A stretch of DNA of 64,000 bases from Uranotaenia lowii (GCF_029784155.1 NC_073691.1:55065978-55129977); one strand, 5' to 3'; shown: positions 1-11,875, counted from the first letter of the stretch. The notes: a model not told the origin generated them from the letters alone. Made by a program: numbers and translations.

Positions 1-336
1 GGCCAAACCTGATAACCTGAAAAGCCTCCGTTTTTCTCTAATTTTCTCATAATCTCATTAAAATTTTGGTTTTTTGTCTATGTTAGTGTCCAAACTCGTT
101 TTTACTTAACCCTTTATTGCATGAATTTTTTTTAAATGTGAACAGCAACTATTGAGTCAGTTAATAAATAGCATTTTAATTCGAATAATCTGAACAGGGT
201 TAAAGCCATTATTTTGAGCCTTATAAGAATTATGGCACATCGAAGTTGAATAATATTTTTTTGAAATTGTTGACTTATTTCGATACGATTTTGCAAAATT
301 CTTCTAAACATTGCTAATTAGATGTTTGTGATGGAT
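1..336. other. AT-rich noncoding sequence
   Basis: I see no ORF of note, repeat or RNA gene here. The stretch is AT-rich and is probably intron of the transporter gene whose first coding exon lies at 4059-4455 on the minus strand. Confidence 0.5.
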
Positions 337-347
337 TAAGGTTAAAA

Positions 348-1120
348 CGCAAACTGAAACGCGAAGCAGGATTGGGTTGATGATTAATACGTCCAAGACG
401 AAGTACATGCTGGCCTGCGGATCCGAGACCGACCGAACCCGCTTGTCCAGTAATAACAAGGTCACGATCGACGGCGACGAGCTGGAGCTAGTCGAAGACT
501 TTGTCTATCTCGGCTCACTGGTGATCGCAGACAATGACACCAGCCGTGAGATCCGGAGGCGAATTATCAGCGGAAGTCGTGCCTACTATGGACTCCACAA
601 GCAACTGCGGTCGAGAAGACTTAGCCCTCGCACGAAGTGTAACCTGTATATGACGCTTATTAGACCGGTTGTTCTCTACGGGCACGAGACATGGGTATTG
701 CTCGAGGAGGACCTGCGTACACTCGGAGTATTCGAGCGACGAGTGTTAAGAACCATCTTTGGCGGCGTACAGGAGAACGGAGTGTGGAGGCGAAGGATGA
801 ACCACGAGCTCGCGCAACTCTACGGCGAACCCAGTATCCAGAAGGTGGTTAAGGCTGACCGGATACGCTGGGCGGGACATGTTGCGAGAATGCCGGACGA
901 CTGTCCTGCAAAACAGGTGTTCGCTACGAATCCGGTAGGAACAAGACGAGCGAGGGCGCAACGAGCGAGGTGGTTAGACCAAGTGGAGCGTGATCTGGCG
1001 AACGTGGGGTGCCCAAGAAATTGGAGAACGGTTGCTATGAACCGAGTGAATTTTTAGGAATTATGTTCGTCAAGTTATGTCATGAGACGGAATACAATGT
1101 AAATAAAATATAAAATAAAA
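348..1120 (+). mobile_element. 5'-truncated RTE-type LINE copy with target-site duplication
   Basis: The sequence is nearly identical to the 3' third of the long copy at 44555-46569; similarity begins at 348 and runs to the A-rich tail. The 11-bp word TAAGGTTAAAA occurs immediately before it (337-347) and immediately after the tail (1121-1131), so this is a clean target-primed insertion with both edges preserved. The tail is a degenerate (AAAT)n run, which fits RTE-type elements that end in short tandem repeats. The few substitutions relative to the long copy suggest a recent insertion. Confidence 0.9.
360..1057 (+). pseudogene. RTE-type reverse transcriptase, C-terminal fragment
   Basis: The reading frame encodes the thumb and C-terminal part of a LINE reverse transcriptase, including the VEDFVYLGSL motif, the LIRPVVLYGHETW motif and the RIRWAGHVARMPDD motif typical of RTE-like ORFs. 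The palm motifs, including FADD, are absent because the copy is 5'-truncated. Near its start it lacks 4 bases found at the matching place in the 44.6-kb copy. Near its end an extra T (T5 instead of T4) makes a stop at 1055-1057, about 11 codons earlier than in that copy. It cannot be functional alone. It probably lies in an intron of the transporter gene and is transcribed in the opposite direction to it. Confidence 0.85.
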
Positions 1121-1131
1121 TAAGGTTAAAA

Positions 1132-2142
1132 TATTTGTAAGAATTTCCAATTTGAAGAAATAACAACGACTTTCCAAAAATGCTTTCTTCAAAAAAATTA
1201 AATACATTTGATTTTTAAATTTTTCTGCATATTTTCTTCGATATCTCACACATACATAAAAATGTCATGATAAAAATACCATGGCATAAGTTCTTTTAAT
1301 CTTAAAAATATTTTTGTTGCGAATACATATTTCAAAAATTCCATGCGTTTCTGAAATATTTGGATCTTAATTAGTAGTGATTTTAATAAAAACTATGCAT
1401 TCAAAGGTAAAATTGTTAACTAGGGGCAAAAAGAGCACGATTAGTATTGACAGATTAAGCACCCTCTGCCGTACAATTCTGGCTTTTTCAACATGGCAGG
1501 CCTGAAATTTTGTTAGTTTATTCCACCAGTGTTTCTTTTCCGGGTGGTCATAAGCGGCCTTTGCCACAATACGACGAATCGCTTTATACTACGATCAAAG
1601 CACCACAAAAAAATTTGTGTGGGTGTAACGTAGGAATACGCGAATAGTATAAGTTTCTCTGTACACCTTAAAAGCTTAAATTTAAAAGAAAGCTCATTAT
1701 ACCCCAGAGGTTTTTCTACTTGTCCCACACAGTTTCTTTGGCACACGTTTTTAAAATGTATTTTCAACTTTATTTTCAACATTAAACGATTTAGATGAGA
1801 GTACTTGAATCTGTTCTAAGCCCGTGCTGGGTATTATAGATAAAGTATTATAGTATTATAGGTATTATAGATAAAGAATAATAATAAACTTATGTTTTAA
1901 TAATGAAAATTTCGATTTTATAATTTTTTTTATAATGATGTGATGGTTTTTAACGTGTTCTTGTCACACAATCCTAAAAAATTCAAAGCATTTCTTCATT
2001 TTTTAGGGTAAGTCAAATAAAAGCATTATTATTTCACAGGAGTATTTGGTTTAAATTCATTTATGAAAAAAAAATTAAATTCTATTTCAATAGTAGGGTT
2101 TGAATTTTTGCATTCCCATTATTAACATGTTTAAGGACATCC
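1132..2142. other. Noncoding, AT-rich; one short direct repeat
   Basis: No gene is recognisable. A 15-bp word, GTATTATAGATAAAG, occurs twice (1831-1845 and 1862-1876) with a partial copy between. Small ORFs on the minus strand have no recognisable features. Confidence 0.45.
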
Positions 2143-2350
2143 TATTTATTTATTTATTTTCATAGTATTCCGTCTCACGACATAACATGATGAATATAAT
2201 TCCAAAAATTCACTCGATCCATGACAACCGTTTTCCAATTTATCGGACATCCCACATTCGCCAGATCACGCTTCACTTGGTCTAACCACCTCGTTTGTTG
2301 CGCTCCTGCTAGCCTCGTTCCTACCGGATTCGTAGATGAAGACGTTTCTG
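2143..2350 (-). mobile_element. Diverged 3' end of an RTE-type LINE
   Basis: Read on the minus strand, this matches the last ~190 bp of the RTE copies at 348-1120 and 44555-46569: the CGAATCCGGTAGGAAC word, the coding sequence for the C-terminus and the GAGACGGAATACTATG word before an (AAAT)n tail, seen here as TTTA repeats at 2143-2160. It differs from the other copies at many more positions, so it is older. Only the terminal fragment is present. Confidence 0.8.
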
Positions 2351-2379
2351 AATTCTTTCAAAAATGGTATTTTTTTTAT

Positions 2380-2611
2380 AGTTAGAATTCAGTGTGTGAA
2401 GCTGGGGAATATCAGATCCGGTGCATTCTTGATCAACAGTGGTGTGCCACAAGGGATTCACTTAGGACCCTTTTTCTTCATCACTGTTATGAACGAGCTG
2501 CCCAAGATATAACAGGACGCACTTTACCGATTTTCAATCTTTTGCAGAACCTACGAATTGAAATTGAACCGGTCGGATCATTAAATTTAAATAAATAAAT
2601 AAATAAATAGT
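2380..2611 (+). mobile_element. Jockey/CR1-like LINE fragment
   Basis: One frame reads NSGVPQGIHLGPFFFITVMNE, the RT motif in which NSGVPQGS-LGPLLF is typical of Jockey and CR1 clades. It closely resembles the matching segment of the decayed element at 40981-42815. The coding part stops soon after the motif and is followed at once by an (AAAT)n tail (2581-2611), so both the palm core and the C-terminal part are missing. Probably an internally deleted or chimeric fragment. Confidence 0.7.
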
Positions 2612-4058
2612 ACTTCAGCATTTTTTCAGCGCTTTAGAATCGTATTGGTAGACAAAAATTTCATCCTAATATAAGACTGTTTTGATTCGATCTCTTACTC
2701 AATTCGTTACGAAAACATCTCTGTTGATCTAAGTACCACTTTCAGATCGAATCATGGCACCCATTATCCAGTCCTAGCTCAAACGAGCCATTCGAAAATA
2801 TCTCCCCCCGAAATGCCGGCACTCGGTACTCAGCCTCCTAAACATAACAATCAATTTTTCACAGATTAAAAGCTCAACATTAATTGCTTTTCGCATATCA
2901 TAATCTGCTTTCTGACAGCTCAGATGACATGAACGCAAACAGCATTAAGCCCTGCTCGCTGGAACGAGGAAACATACATTATCCACCAAATCTCTAAAAC
3001 CATTTAGGCTTCCCACCTACCTTAAACGTTCCTTTTCGGAATCCAAACTTGCTCCGGACAACTCCATCCATCTGCTGACACTAAATGGCTCTCTTTATCT
3101 GCGTTTCGTCGGATGGTTTCACCTGTTCACTGAAAATATCAATATCAATCATTATTAACCGCCCCCTCAAAGCCCCTCTTTTCTGGACCCAGCTTTCTAG
3201 GGAGATAGACTCCCAGATATGTTTGTGTGATTGACTTCAATCTGCCATTCCGACAACAACAGTCGGTTGGTTGTGAGAAACCGAATAAGAAAAAAAACAA
3301 ATTCATGAGACCTACTATATTGACAGGTCGCTTCGGGCCGATGATGAATGTTGCCCTAAGTCTCGAATCTGTTTACTTAATCTCACCGAGACGGCAGGCA
3401 ATTCGTTAACGATACGAGATTGGACTAGGTATCAGCAGCAGCATAATAAAAACAATAAAAAGGGACCCCTAGGCGTTGCAAAAAGATTATTAATTAATTC
3501 CGTTGTTTGGTTTTTGGCGAGAACTTCTGTGTGGTAGGTAAAGTGATTAGCGTAGCATGATTGAGCTAAATTTAAGCTTGGTTACTCCCTGTCTTTTTCT
3601 GAAGATTCCTGGGTGGCAGCTACCAGATATCACACAAACTGATATTTACAATATTTTCTGGGAAAACGAAAACAAAATTTGGGCAAATAACAAGACGAAA
3701 CCATATTCTAAATCGACAACCAGGCTATCATACAAAATTAACGAGGCCTAGACTAGTTCAAGCCAGTCTAATGCAGATAAATTCCAATGCGTCTCCTGGA
3801 ATTACTATGTTCAATTTTTTTAAATGAATAGCTGTAGTAGACCTAAAAAATGAACGCCTAAATCTAGCTAGGAGAAAGGTGATGCTTTTGTATATATTTC
3901 AACACGATTTGTCAAATTAAAATTTCAGAAAATTCTATCCCACACTCTTTTTCAACGAGAAACGAGCTTAACATCTGCCTCTGACATAAATGAGGTAAAT
4001 CACCCCGGGACGAATATTTGCTCAATCCATCCTTCTACAAATTACTAATCACACTTAC
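2612..4058 (-). other. Probable intron of the SLC16-like gene
   Basis: This stretch follows the splice donor of the exon at 4059-4455 in the direction of transcription. I see no further exon with transporter-like coding on the minus strand between here and the left edge, so the next exon is probably outside the window. No repeat was recognised here. Confidence 0.5.
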
Positions 4059-4455
4059 CTGTATCCGTAAGTCGCTTCCCGAAGTACCGCATCACATAGT
4101 CCAACAACAGCCCGAAGCTCAGCTGAATCCCGTGGGTCATCGTGTGCACCAGTATTCCCACCACAATCACTATCCAGCCCCAGCCACCCTCCGGATAGTA
4201 TCGACGGCAGAGCAATCTCCGGGCGGCCATCAGCTGCTGGAAGGTTGGCGAGGGTGGAAGGCCATTCTTCTTGCCCCGGGCTGCCCCATTCATGCCCCCC
4301 GGATGATGCCCATTGGCCCCGTTTGGCTCGTTACGGCCTTCGTCATCATCGTTGAGGCCATCGCCGTCGTTTGCCCCACCACTGCAGGGTCCTCCGACTC
4401 CGGCCTGCGACTGGGACAACAGTGGCCACGAGAGGGCTCTCACTAGCGAAGACAT
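4059..4455 (-). CDS. Monocarboxylate transporter (SLC16/MCT-like), first coding exon
   Basis: The exon encodes 132 residues plus one base. I start it at the ATG at 4455-4453 (GAAATGT context); the same frame is open upstream to a stop at 4572-4570, but contains no earlier ATG. Residues 1-85 are a hydrophilic cytoplasmic tail rich in Gly, Asn and Asp. Residues 89-94 are EGGWGW, the signature [DE]G[GS][WF][GA]W at the start of TM1 in SLC16 proton-linked monocarboxylate transporters, followed by a hydrophobic helix (about 94-115) and the conserved continuation SFGLLL. The exon ends at 4059 before a GTAAGT donor (phase 1), so the other helices are encoded beyond the left edge. The family carries lactate, pyruvate, ketone bodies or related solutes; the substrate cannot be told from this exon. 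Confidence 0.8.
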
Positions 4456-5252
4456 TTCACACTGATTGCCGCTATGTGCCGGCTTCACTGATTCCCGGAA
4501 TGCATTTTCTAAGTGATGTAGCTGCTTCCATTTTCCATTCACACTGGTTTGAAGCACTCTTGTTGAGTTTTAAATATGTTTCTTAGAATGTACTTATTCA
4601 AATCATCTTCAATCAGTTAATTAACCTGTTAACAAATATCATCTTCGTTTTTATCTTGTGAGCGTTTTTCACTGAATTTAATGTACCTACGGTTTTGAAC
4701 AAGCCTCACTTTCTTCAAACTGCTATGACAAAAAATAAATGAACAAAAACAAAAATGTGAATTGCAAAATGATGAGTCCCTTAAGAAGAGTAAGAGATAA
4801 GGTTAGAAATCTTCTAATAAGTAAACCATTACACTATAAGCTCACAAAATTTGACGTTCTTTAAATACATATGACCCTAGATATAGCAATTCTACGAAAA
4901 CATGATATCATATTTCTAACTTTTTATCCAATCGAGAGAACGTTCCAAAAACAATATGTAAGTTTCTTTTAAATTATTTAGAAAACATTTCAACATTTTC
5001 TCTTATCTAGTCCCTGAAATTTCATCTAAGTTGGATTCATTTCTCTACAAAAAAAAGTTTCGCTGACTGAATGTTTGAGTCAAGACCCATCTCTGGGTCG
5101 CAGTTTAAAAATATTTAGAAAAGTTTCAGTAACTTCAGTGATATTGCAGAAATGTTTAAAGTATGAAAAACTCTGATTTTCATAGAGTTACCACCCGAGA
5201 TAATATTCTTTCAATTTTCCTCCTCTTAACCTTTACGTGACTAGTCAACTTA
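4456..5252. other. Upstream flank / 5' UTR region of the transporter exon
   Basis: AT-rich noncoding sequence. On the minus strand the bases just upstream of the ATG have in-frame stops and no convincing polypyrimidine-AG acceptor, so either the exon extends upstream as 5' UTR or the leader is spliced from further away. I see no TATA box or other promoter motif that I would trust. Confidence 0.35.
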
Positions 5253-5254
5253 TA

Positions 5255-5720
5255 CACTGCCGACCAAAAGTTCGGACCACCCGCTAAAAAACATGCAAAT
5301 TTTGATCGTTCATATCTCAGCTGTCTTAGGACGTATTGCAAATCTTCTGATCTCATTTGAAAGATAATAAGCAATAGCTATTTCGGAGGTATTTTGCCCA
5401 GAAATAATGTTTTAGTTTTGTACCTTAAACTTACCCTAAAGTTAGAACATTTTCAACAATTCGCACTCAATATTCAAAGCCGATCATCTCGGGATAGGTT
5501 GGACCAAATTTCAAAATTTGAGTTGCATTAGAATTCTTATTCTTTACTTCTCAAAACACAATAAAAAAATTGTGCAAAAATTTGAGAATGTTCTTTAAAT
5601 TAAAAAAATAGACACTTGGCTATCGTTCAAAAGTTTGGGACATCCCTTAGTATGGTGTTAGTATGGTTCATATATTTCATCATTCATATCTATCATTTTC
5701 ATAATATAGGAATAGAAAAT
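5255..5720 (+). mobile_element. Tc1-type (DD37E-related) end, non-autonomous copy
   Basis: It starts CACTGCCGACCAAAAGTTC after a TA dinucleotide (5253-5254), matching the ends at 52031 and 62023. About 370 bp further on, a second copy of the core word lies in the same orientation (CAAAAGTTTGGGACATCCC, near 5629), then TTAGTATGGT. The intervening ~370 bp is shared with the other copies, including CGATCATCTCGGGATAGG. No transposase follows, so this is a solitary end or a deletion derivative. Confidence 0.75.
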
Positions 5721-5857
5721 GTTTTGATTACATCTATAAATTTGCACAAATCCCGTTTGGTGGATTCTAGATTGTCATTAGCATGAAACCGTATGAGTAA
5801 ATTTTTGTCAAATTTTCTGTCATAAAATTTAAAGCCTACAAAACTAACTTTTTTTTT

Positions 5858-7654
5858 AGGATCCTCCGAGTCTCATCTACACAGACCTTTACAAGATACT
5901 TTAGACAGATTGTCTTCCTGGGCTTCGGGGCTTGGGATTGAGTTTTCCCCACAGAAAACGGAGATGGTTGTTTTCTCTAAAAAACATAGACCTGCTCAAT
6001 CTAAGCTTCAACTCCTAGGCAGAACGATCATTCAATCGAGGTGTTTTAAGTATCTTGGGGTTTGGTTTGATTCCAAATGTACCTGGAGAGCCCATATTGA
6101 GTATCTGAAAGGAAAATGCCAACAAAGAATCAATTTTCTTCGATCAATCATTGGCACCTGGTGGGGAGCCCATCCAGAAGATCTTTTAAAATTGTATCGA
6201 ACAACCATTCTCTCAGTGATGGAATATGGTAGCTTCTGCTTCCAGTCAGCTGCCAAATCTCACCTCATCAAACTCGAGCGTATCCAATACCGCTGCCTCC
6301 GCATCGCTCTGGGCTGTATGCCCTCAACGCATAACATGAGTCTCGAAGTTTTGGCAGGAATACTTCCTCTTAAAGATCGATTCAATTTACTATCACTTCG
6401 GTTCCTCATCAGGTGTGAGGTCATTAACCCATTGGTGATTGTGAATTTCGAAAGGTTACTTGAGCAAAATCTCCATACTAGATTTATGTCTATATACCAT
6501 GTCCTCATGTCAATGCAGGTAAACCCTTCTTCGTATTCTCCAACTCGTGTTTGTAGCCCAGACTACGATCATTCTTCTGTCCAGTTTGATTTGTCTATGC
6601 AGCAGGAAATTCGTGGAATCCCGGTCTCGCATCGCCCTCTTCTGATTCCAAGAATTTTCGAAGCTAAATATAGACACGTCGATGCCGATAAAATGTACTT
6701 TACCGATGGATCTCTTATAGAGGAAACAACAGGATTTGGAGTGTTCAACGAAATATCTAGCGCCTCTCACAGTCTTCAGCCACCATGCTCTGTATATGTA
6801 GAGGAGTTAGCAGCTATTCACTGGGCTTTGGACAGTATCGTATCACGGCCAGATGGACACTACTATATTGTAACCGGGAAAGCACTCGCCGTACTTCCTC
6901 GAGAAGATACGAAATAACTTGAGTGCTTTATCAAAACGTCGCTTTACCATCACCTTTGTTTGGGTTCCCTCTCATTGCTCGATAGTGGGCAATGAGAAGG
7001 CAGATTTTCTGGCAAAGGTGGAAGCGATGGAAGGCGACACGTATCAACGTGAAATCGTCTTCAGCGAATTTTACTATTTGGCTCGAAGAAACTCTCTTGT
7101 CAACTGGCAGCGCAAATGGGACGAGGATGAGCAGGGTCGGTGGTTCCACTCGATTATCCCAAAGGTAAGCCTTAAACCATAGTTTAATAGATTGAACTTG
7201 AGTCGGGATTTTATTCGTATATTTTCCCGTCTCATGTCCAATCATTGTTCCTTAGACGCGGTACTCTATCGTTTTGATATTGCTGGCAGCAATCTATGTG
7301 GTTGTGGCCAAGGTTACCATGACATCGAGCATATTGTTTGGTCGTGCGAGGTCCATCTTGTCGCCAGAACGAATTTTATAGACTCCCTTAGGGCCCGAGG
7401 AAAACCACCCTATGTTCCAGTGAGAGATGTGCTGGCTGTGATAGACTTGGACTACATGTTCGAAATATATCTTTTCCTAAAAGCTATTGATCTTCGTCTA
7501 TAATTCTTTTTATTTTCACATTTCCCTATCTATCTTCTATCTTTTCTTCAAAAAGTGAACTAGATATAAGTACACAATTGTAATCAAACAAAACGAGTTT
7601 GGCTCCTTAAAGCCTAAAGGTATGAGCCGTTTCAAATAAAGAAATTACAAAAAA
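5858..7654 (+). mobile_element. 5'-truncated I/LOA-type LINE with target-site duplication
   Basis: The insertion is bracketed by direct copies of AAACTAACTTTTTTTT (5841-5856 and 7655-7670). It ends in a short poly(A) after an AATAAAG word. It encodes the end of a reverse transcriptase, an RNase H domain and a Cys-His knuckle, an order known from the I, LOA and R1 groups of non-LTR retrotransposons. It is 5'-truncated inside the RT domain, so it arrived dead. The clear duplication shows that the edges are real. Confidence 0.85.
5861..7503 (+). pseudogene. LINE polyprotein: RT C-terminus, RNase H and zinc knuckle (broken)
   Basis: The first segment (5861-6917) covers the RT thumb (KYLGVWFDSKCTWRAHIEYL) and the start of RNase H, with the first acidic residue in MYFTDGSL and the second in VEELAAIHWAL. 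The third acidic position, normally in a TDS motif, reads VTGKAL and is lost. A frameshift near 6915 is followed by the rest of RNase H (VWVPSHCSIVGNEKADFLA, His and Asp present) in another frame. A nonsense codon at about 7180 (TAG, where tryptophan would fit) separates the last segment, which carries the CGCGQGYHDIEHIVWSC knuckle and ends at 7503. At least one frameshift, one stop and one active-site loss make it non-functional. Confidence 0.85.
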
Positions 7655-7670
7655 AAACTAACTTTTTTTT

Positions 7671-8117
7671 CTTGGTACCAGGAGCATCGAAGCTTAAATT
7701 AATTAATTCGGAGGCGTGGCATTAACATTTGCAATGGCGTATTCTCTAACAGCTCCAGTTTTTAAGATTCATATGGCTATTTTAAGAAAAGTATAGAAAC
7801 TATGAAAAATAAGTAAATAGGTATTTCAGTTAATTGATTGAAGAGTGTTTTTACTTTTTGAAATTTCAGAAGTTATATTTTAGTTTCGATTTCCCTTTAT
7901 TTTAATTGTATGGAATTCTAAAGTTGTAAAATTAAACTTTATATTCAAGATCAAAAGTTTACAAACGTCCTTTAATGTACCCAGATATTGTAACAAATTT
8001 TTATGCAGATTAAAGGTTGTACATGGATTGAAGGTCACCAAAATAGTGGTAGATATCATTTGATAGATCTTTCAAAAACACAATTATATTACCAAAACAC
8101 AACTCAATTCTATCCTC
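7671..8117. other. Noncoding, AT-rich
   Basis: No ORF, repeat or motif was recognised between the LINE target duplication and the inverted array. Confidence 0.4.
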
Positions 8118-10010
8118 ATCGAGTGGTGTACACCGCTTAGTGCTCAGCTTGAAAGATTAGCCGCAATAACCCCGATTTCCTCTCAAATCTAGTGATATGT
8201 TGAAAAAAATTATTATACCTAATGACAATGCATCAGAAAATGCACAAAACTGAATAAAACAGGTGTAAAATTCGTTGTTGAATCTAATGATGTACATCGC
8301 TTAGCGTTAAGTTGAGAAGAAAAGCCTCTATCGACCCGATTTCCCCTTAATTCATGCAATTCATGCAAACATCGTAACAAACGAAAACGAAATTGAACAG
8401 ATGCAAAAAACATTGAATCAGGTGGAAAACTCATTGCTGAATCGAATGAAGAACACCGCTTAGCACTTCGTTGAAGAGGAAAGTCTCATTTTCATCAATT
8501 TTCCCTAAATTCATTTATAGACTCATACAATATGTACAAAAAAATTGTAGTAGCAAATGAGAAAGCACAAGGTACAAAAACATTAAAACATGTGAAAAAT
8601 TAACTGTTGAATAAAATAATAAACACCGCTTAATTTCTGTTGATAAGTGCAGTACTAATTGCCTCAATTTCCCCTGAATACTTGCAATATGTTGAAAAAA
8701 ACCTTGTAACATTCTAGAACGCATCAGAAAGTGTTCAATAGAATAATGAACACAGCTAAACGTTTAGTTGAAGAAAAGCCTGGATCACCCCCTTTTTTCC
8801 CTAAATTTAAACGATATTTTGTTGAATTGATAACTGATATTGGTTTAAACATGAGGCTCTTCTCGTTGATTCAAGAGTAACTTTCAAACCAGTCGCGGTT
8901 ATTGCAAGGATTTTTTTTCTATATTTCTATATTTGTTACAATGATTTTTTGAAGATAACGTATGAATTTAGAGAAAAAAATGAGGCTTTCTTCCTCGCTT
9001 AGCGGTGTAGTTTCTATTCAACAATTAGATTGATGCATGATTCAATCAATTTTGTGCGTTTTCTGACGCATTCTGAATTGTTACAAAGTTTTTTTCAAAG
9101 TATATGGCATGATACTAGGGGAATTAGGGCAACTGGGATTGCTCTCATTATGTGAGTTCAAAACGATGCTTATCATTAGATCGAATAGTAAGTGTAACAC
9201 CTGATTTAATTTTTTAACCTCTGCCGACGCATTCTTATTTGTTACTACGATTTTTGGATACATATCGCATAATTTTAGGGGAAGTTGGGGTGATTGATGC
9301 TCTCCTTGTCAACTTTACGCTAAGCGACATAATTAGATTCAGCAATAAATTTAACACCTGTTGAATTCATGTTTGTGCATTTTCGGATGCATTGTCATTT
9401 GTTATAACGATTTTTTCAACATATCGCTTGATTTTAGGGGAAATCGGAGTGTTCACGACTATTCTCGTAAGCTGAGCATTAAGCGGTGTACACCACTCGA
9501 TTCAGCGACAAATTTTACACTAAATCACTTGATTTTTGCATTTCGTATGTGAATTGCTCGATTGTTACAGTGAAATTTATGCATAAATTTTAAAAAGCTA
9601 GGGGAGGTTGGGGATATTTAGCCATTTATATTAATTCTATTACAAAAAAGTGACGCGATTAGCTAGAATATGAATAAATCTACCAAAAATGATCATTCAT
9701 GATGAAAAATTGTTGGATTACACTTTGTTTGACTGCATTTCTTTGAAAAAAATCTTAAATTTAGGGGAAAAGAGGCAAAATGAGCCACTTTCACATAAAT
9801 AAATATGGGTTTTATGACTTTTTCATTACAATATAGATGGCTACAAACTGAATTCTACCTTTACACCCCAAAAAATAGGACAATAGGAGAAATCGAGGAA
9901 AATGAGGCGTTCAGAGTCATTTTATCAGAAGGCGGTGTAAACTATTCGATTTCTCCTCTTTTTTTTTGTTGCAGAAATGATAGTTTTCCAGAACTTAGTA
10001 CCGTTTAGGC
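8118..10010. repeat. Inverted array of ~160-bp tandem units (foldback-like)
   Basis: Five degenerate units run forward, each starting with a CACCGCTTAGCG-like word (about 8131, 8290, 8453, 8624, 8749) and containing CCGATTTCCCCT, a CAATATGTTGAAAAA-like word and ATGCATCAGAAAATGC. After a turn near 8840-8870, the same unit runs in reverse complement, with AAGCGGTGTA-like words near 9005, 9325, 9485 and 9935 and TTAGGGGAAAT near 9260, 9436 and 9760. Spacings are about 160 bp or multiples. The arms are too diverged to be a fresh duplication. Foldback-type elements have this architecture, but I found no terminal repeats or transposase. Confidence 0.7.
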
Positions 10011-10784
10011 GATCGTAACAGGAATAGGTACCTTTTTTAATCAAAAATCTCCACTGTGCATTGTCGACGCCACTGGCAGCCCAGCCCAGATTGTTAATAC
10101 ATAACACCGCGTGTGACTGTCTTTTTCCAATAGTGTATAAGCACCTTGTTTGATTTCCCCCGCATTGTAAGCGTCTATTTAAACAAGTTAGGAGTGAAAG
10201 TTAGTTGCCGTGAATTTTTAAGGAATTTCCGTGATTCTCCTGTAGCAACGATATCACTAGAGGCCACTTAAGAAAGTTCAACAATTTTCTATTCTTCTAA
10301 CCGTACGTTGTCTTTTATTTTGTGTTAGGATAGATCATCAATTCATACTGTTTGTTCGTACGGTGATAGCACTATTCCGATACCACTTTATTGATATCAT
10401 CATCTAGATCGGATGGATGTGGAATCGAAAGACGACTAGCTTAGCTTAGCGTAGCCACCTTTCTCACACTAAAATGTAAGTGTGATCGAACTTAAATCTT
10501 AAACATGTAAACCTAAAATTGAATATGTATTTTTTAGCTTTGAAGCTGCGTAATAAAAACACTGCTTGACCCATAGTCTCCCTCTATTAACACAAAAAAA
10601 AAGTAAACGATAGATTTTTTTTCCTGCTATCATATTGATATCTTCAATATTAGTGGAACTGTATAAAAAAAACATTATTCTTGTAAAAACCATAGTCACC
10701 TCTCACGAAGGTACCCGTAAAATACGGGACAGAAAATAAACGTTTCGGTTTTTCCTGGAAACAAAAATAAGTTAAAGTAAGATT
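10011..10784. other. Noncoding
   Basis: No gene or repeat recognised. A short GCTTAGCTTAGCGTAGC run lies near 10438. Confidence 0.35.
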
Positions 10785-11260
10785 GCCAGAATTTTTTCAG
10801 CACGTATCCGGGCCGGAAAAATCCGGGCAATTTTGAATAAAAATCTAGCAAAATTCAGGCGTTTGATTTCAAACTTGACGACCAAAAGCCCAGGGAGAAT
10901 CCAGGCATTATTTTTTCAAATCCCAGAAACTACCCAACAAAAATAAAAAAAAAAAAAGATAATTTTTTTTTCATCAAAACTTATCGACAGGTTTTGAATC
11001 GTATTTCGGGCTTCCAAAAAACCTTCCATGATTATATTTATAAAACTTACTCAAAATATTTCGTTTTGGAGGCATAAATTAAAAAAATCTACTACAATTG
11101 TTTTTTTTATTGATTTGCTAAATAAATATGAATAAATCTGGACAAAATCCGGGCATTTTTCAATGAAATAGGGGCAACAGGACCGAGCCGGACTGTTCTC
11201 AAATTTTTTATTATGTGTTGCCACAAAAGTGTTGCCAGAAAATTTTAACACATTTGAGCT
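10785..11260 (+). repeat. Interspersed repeat, copy A (CCGGGCA family)
   Basis: It shares an ordered set of words with copies B (12480-12870) and C (24540-24960): AATCCGGGCAATTTT, a TTTGATTTCAAA-like word, a run around ATCGTATTTCGGGCTTCC, a TTATAAAACTTACTCAAAA-like word and, near the end, AAAATCCGGGCATTTTTC followed by a TTGTTCCAAATTTT-like word. It has no coding capacity. Similar edges (TTGCCAGA near the start, and rc-related words at the end of copy B) suggest a non-autonomous DNA element of ~400-450 bp. Confidence 0.6.
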
Positions 11261-11392
11261 CAAAAGTTTAAAACTTGAATTTCTTAGAACAAATTATTAG
11301 CGAAACCTTGAAAATTTTGCTTGTGTATTTTGAGCGCAGATTTTCAAAAAATAAAATGTTGTTCTATTCCCCCTCTCCCCATCATTTTTTTC

Positions 11393-11702
11393 CAGGGGGG
11401 TGACAATCTGGTTCTTCTTGCGAACAAGAATCTTTTTCTTTTTTTCTATCCATCGGGAGAAACGTTTATGGTGTTTTCCTCTCAAACCAGTTCAGAGTTG
11501 AAAAAGTCCAAATTTCAACCAATGAGGAACCAGAATGATGATTGTGTTAGTGTGCAATCATTCATAATTCTCTAGGTTTTGACATCTAGTCCGGTTCCTT
11601 GACAGCAAAATGTCAGGTTTGTTATGGGCCCACAAAATCGTGGGCCCGTAATTTTGATGGTTGTCAAAATCAATGACAAAGGATAGGGCTGTCACCCCCC
11701 TG
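11393..11702. mobile_element. Small hAT-like MITE
   Basis: The element starts CAGGGGGGTGACA and ends TGTCACCCCCCTG, a 13-bp perfect terminal inverted repeat. Flanks are TTTTTTTC on the left and TTTTTTCC on the right, close to an 8-bp duplication with one mismatch. The CAGGG start and 8-bp duplication are typical of hAT. At 310 bp it has no transposase. It contains a GGGCCCAC...GTGGGCCC palindrome at about 11627-11647. Confidence 0.6.
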
Positions 11703-11875
11703 TTTTTTCCCTTGAATAATTTGTTGGATGTGGTAAATTTTTAGAGTGGCCGATTTTTCCTTTTCAAAGGTTAAAAAAAAGACACCGTGGTACAAGTGCA
11801 AAAATGATTGATTTTCCTAAAGGTCCTAAATAAATAAACGTGTTTTCTCGAAATTAGCTTTAATGCACTTAAACT

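Noticed and set aside
4018..4446. Plus-strand frame of 142 codons opposite the transporter exon
   Set aside because: It is the antisense shadow of the GC-richer exon, which has the MCT signature and a splice donor on the minus strand.
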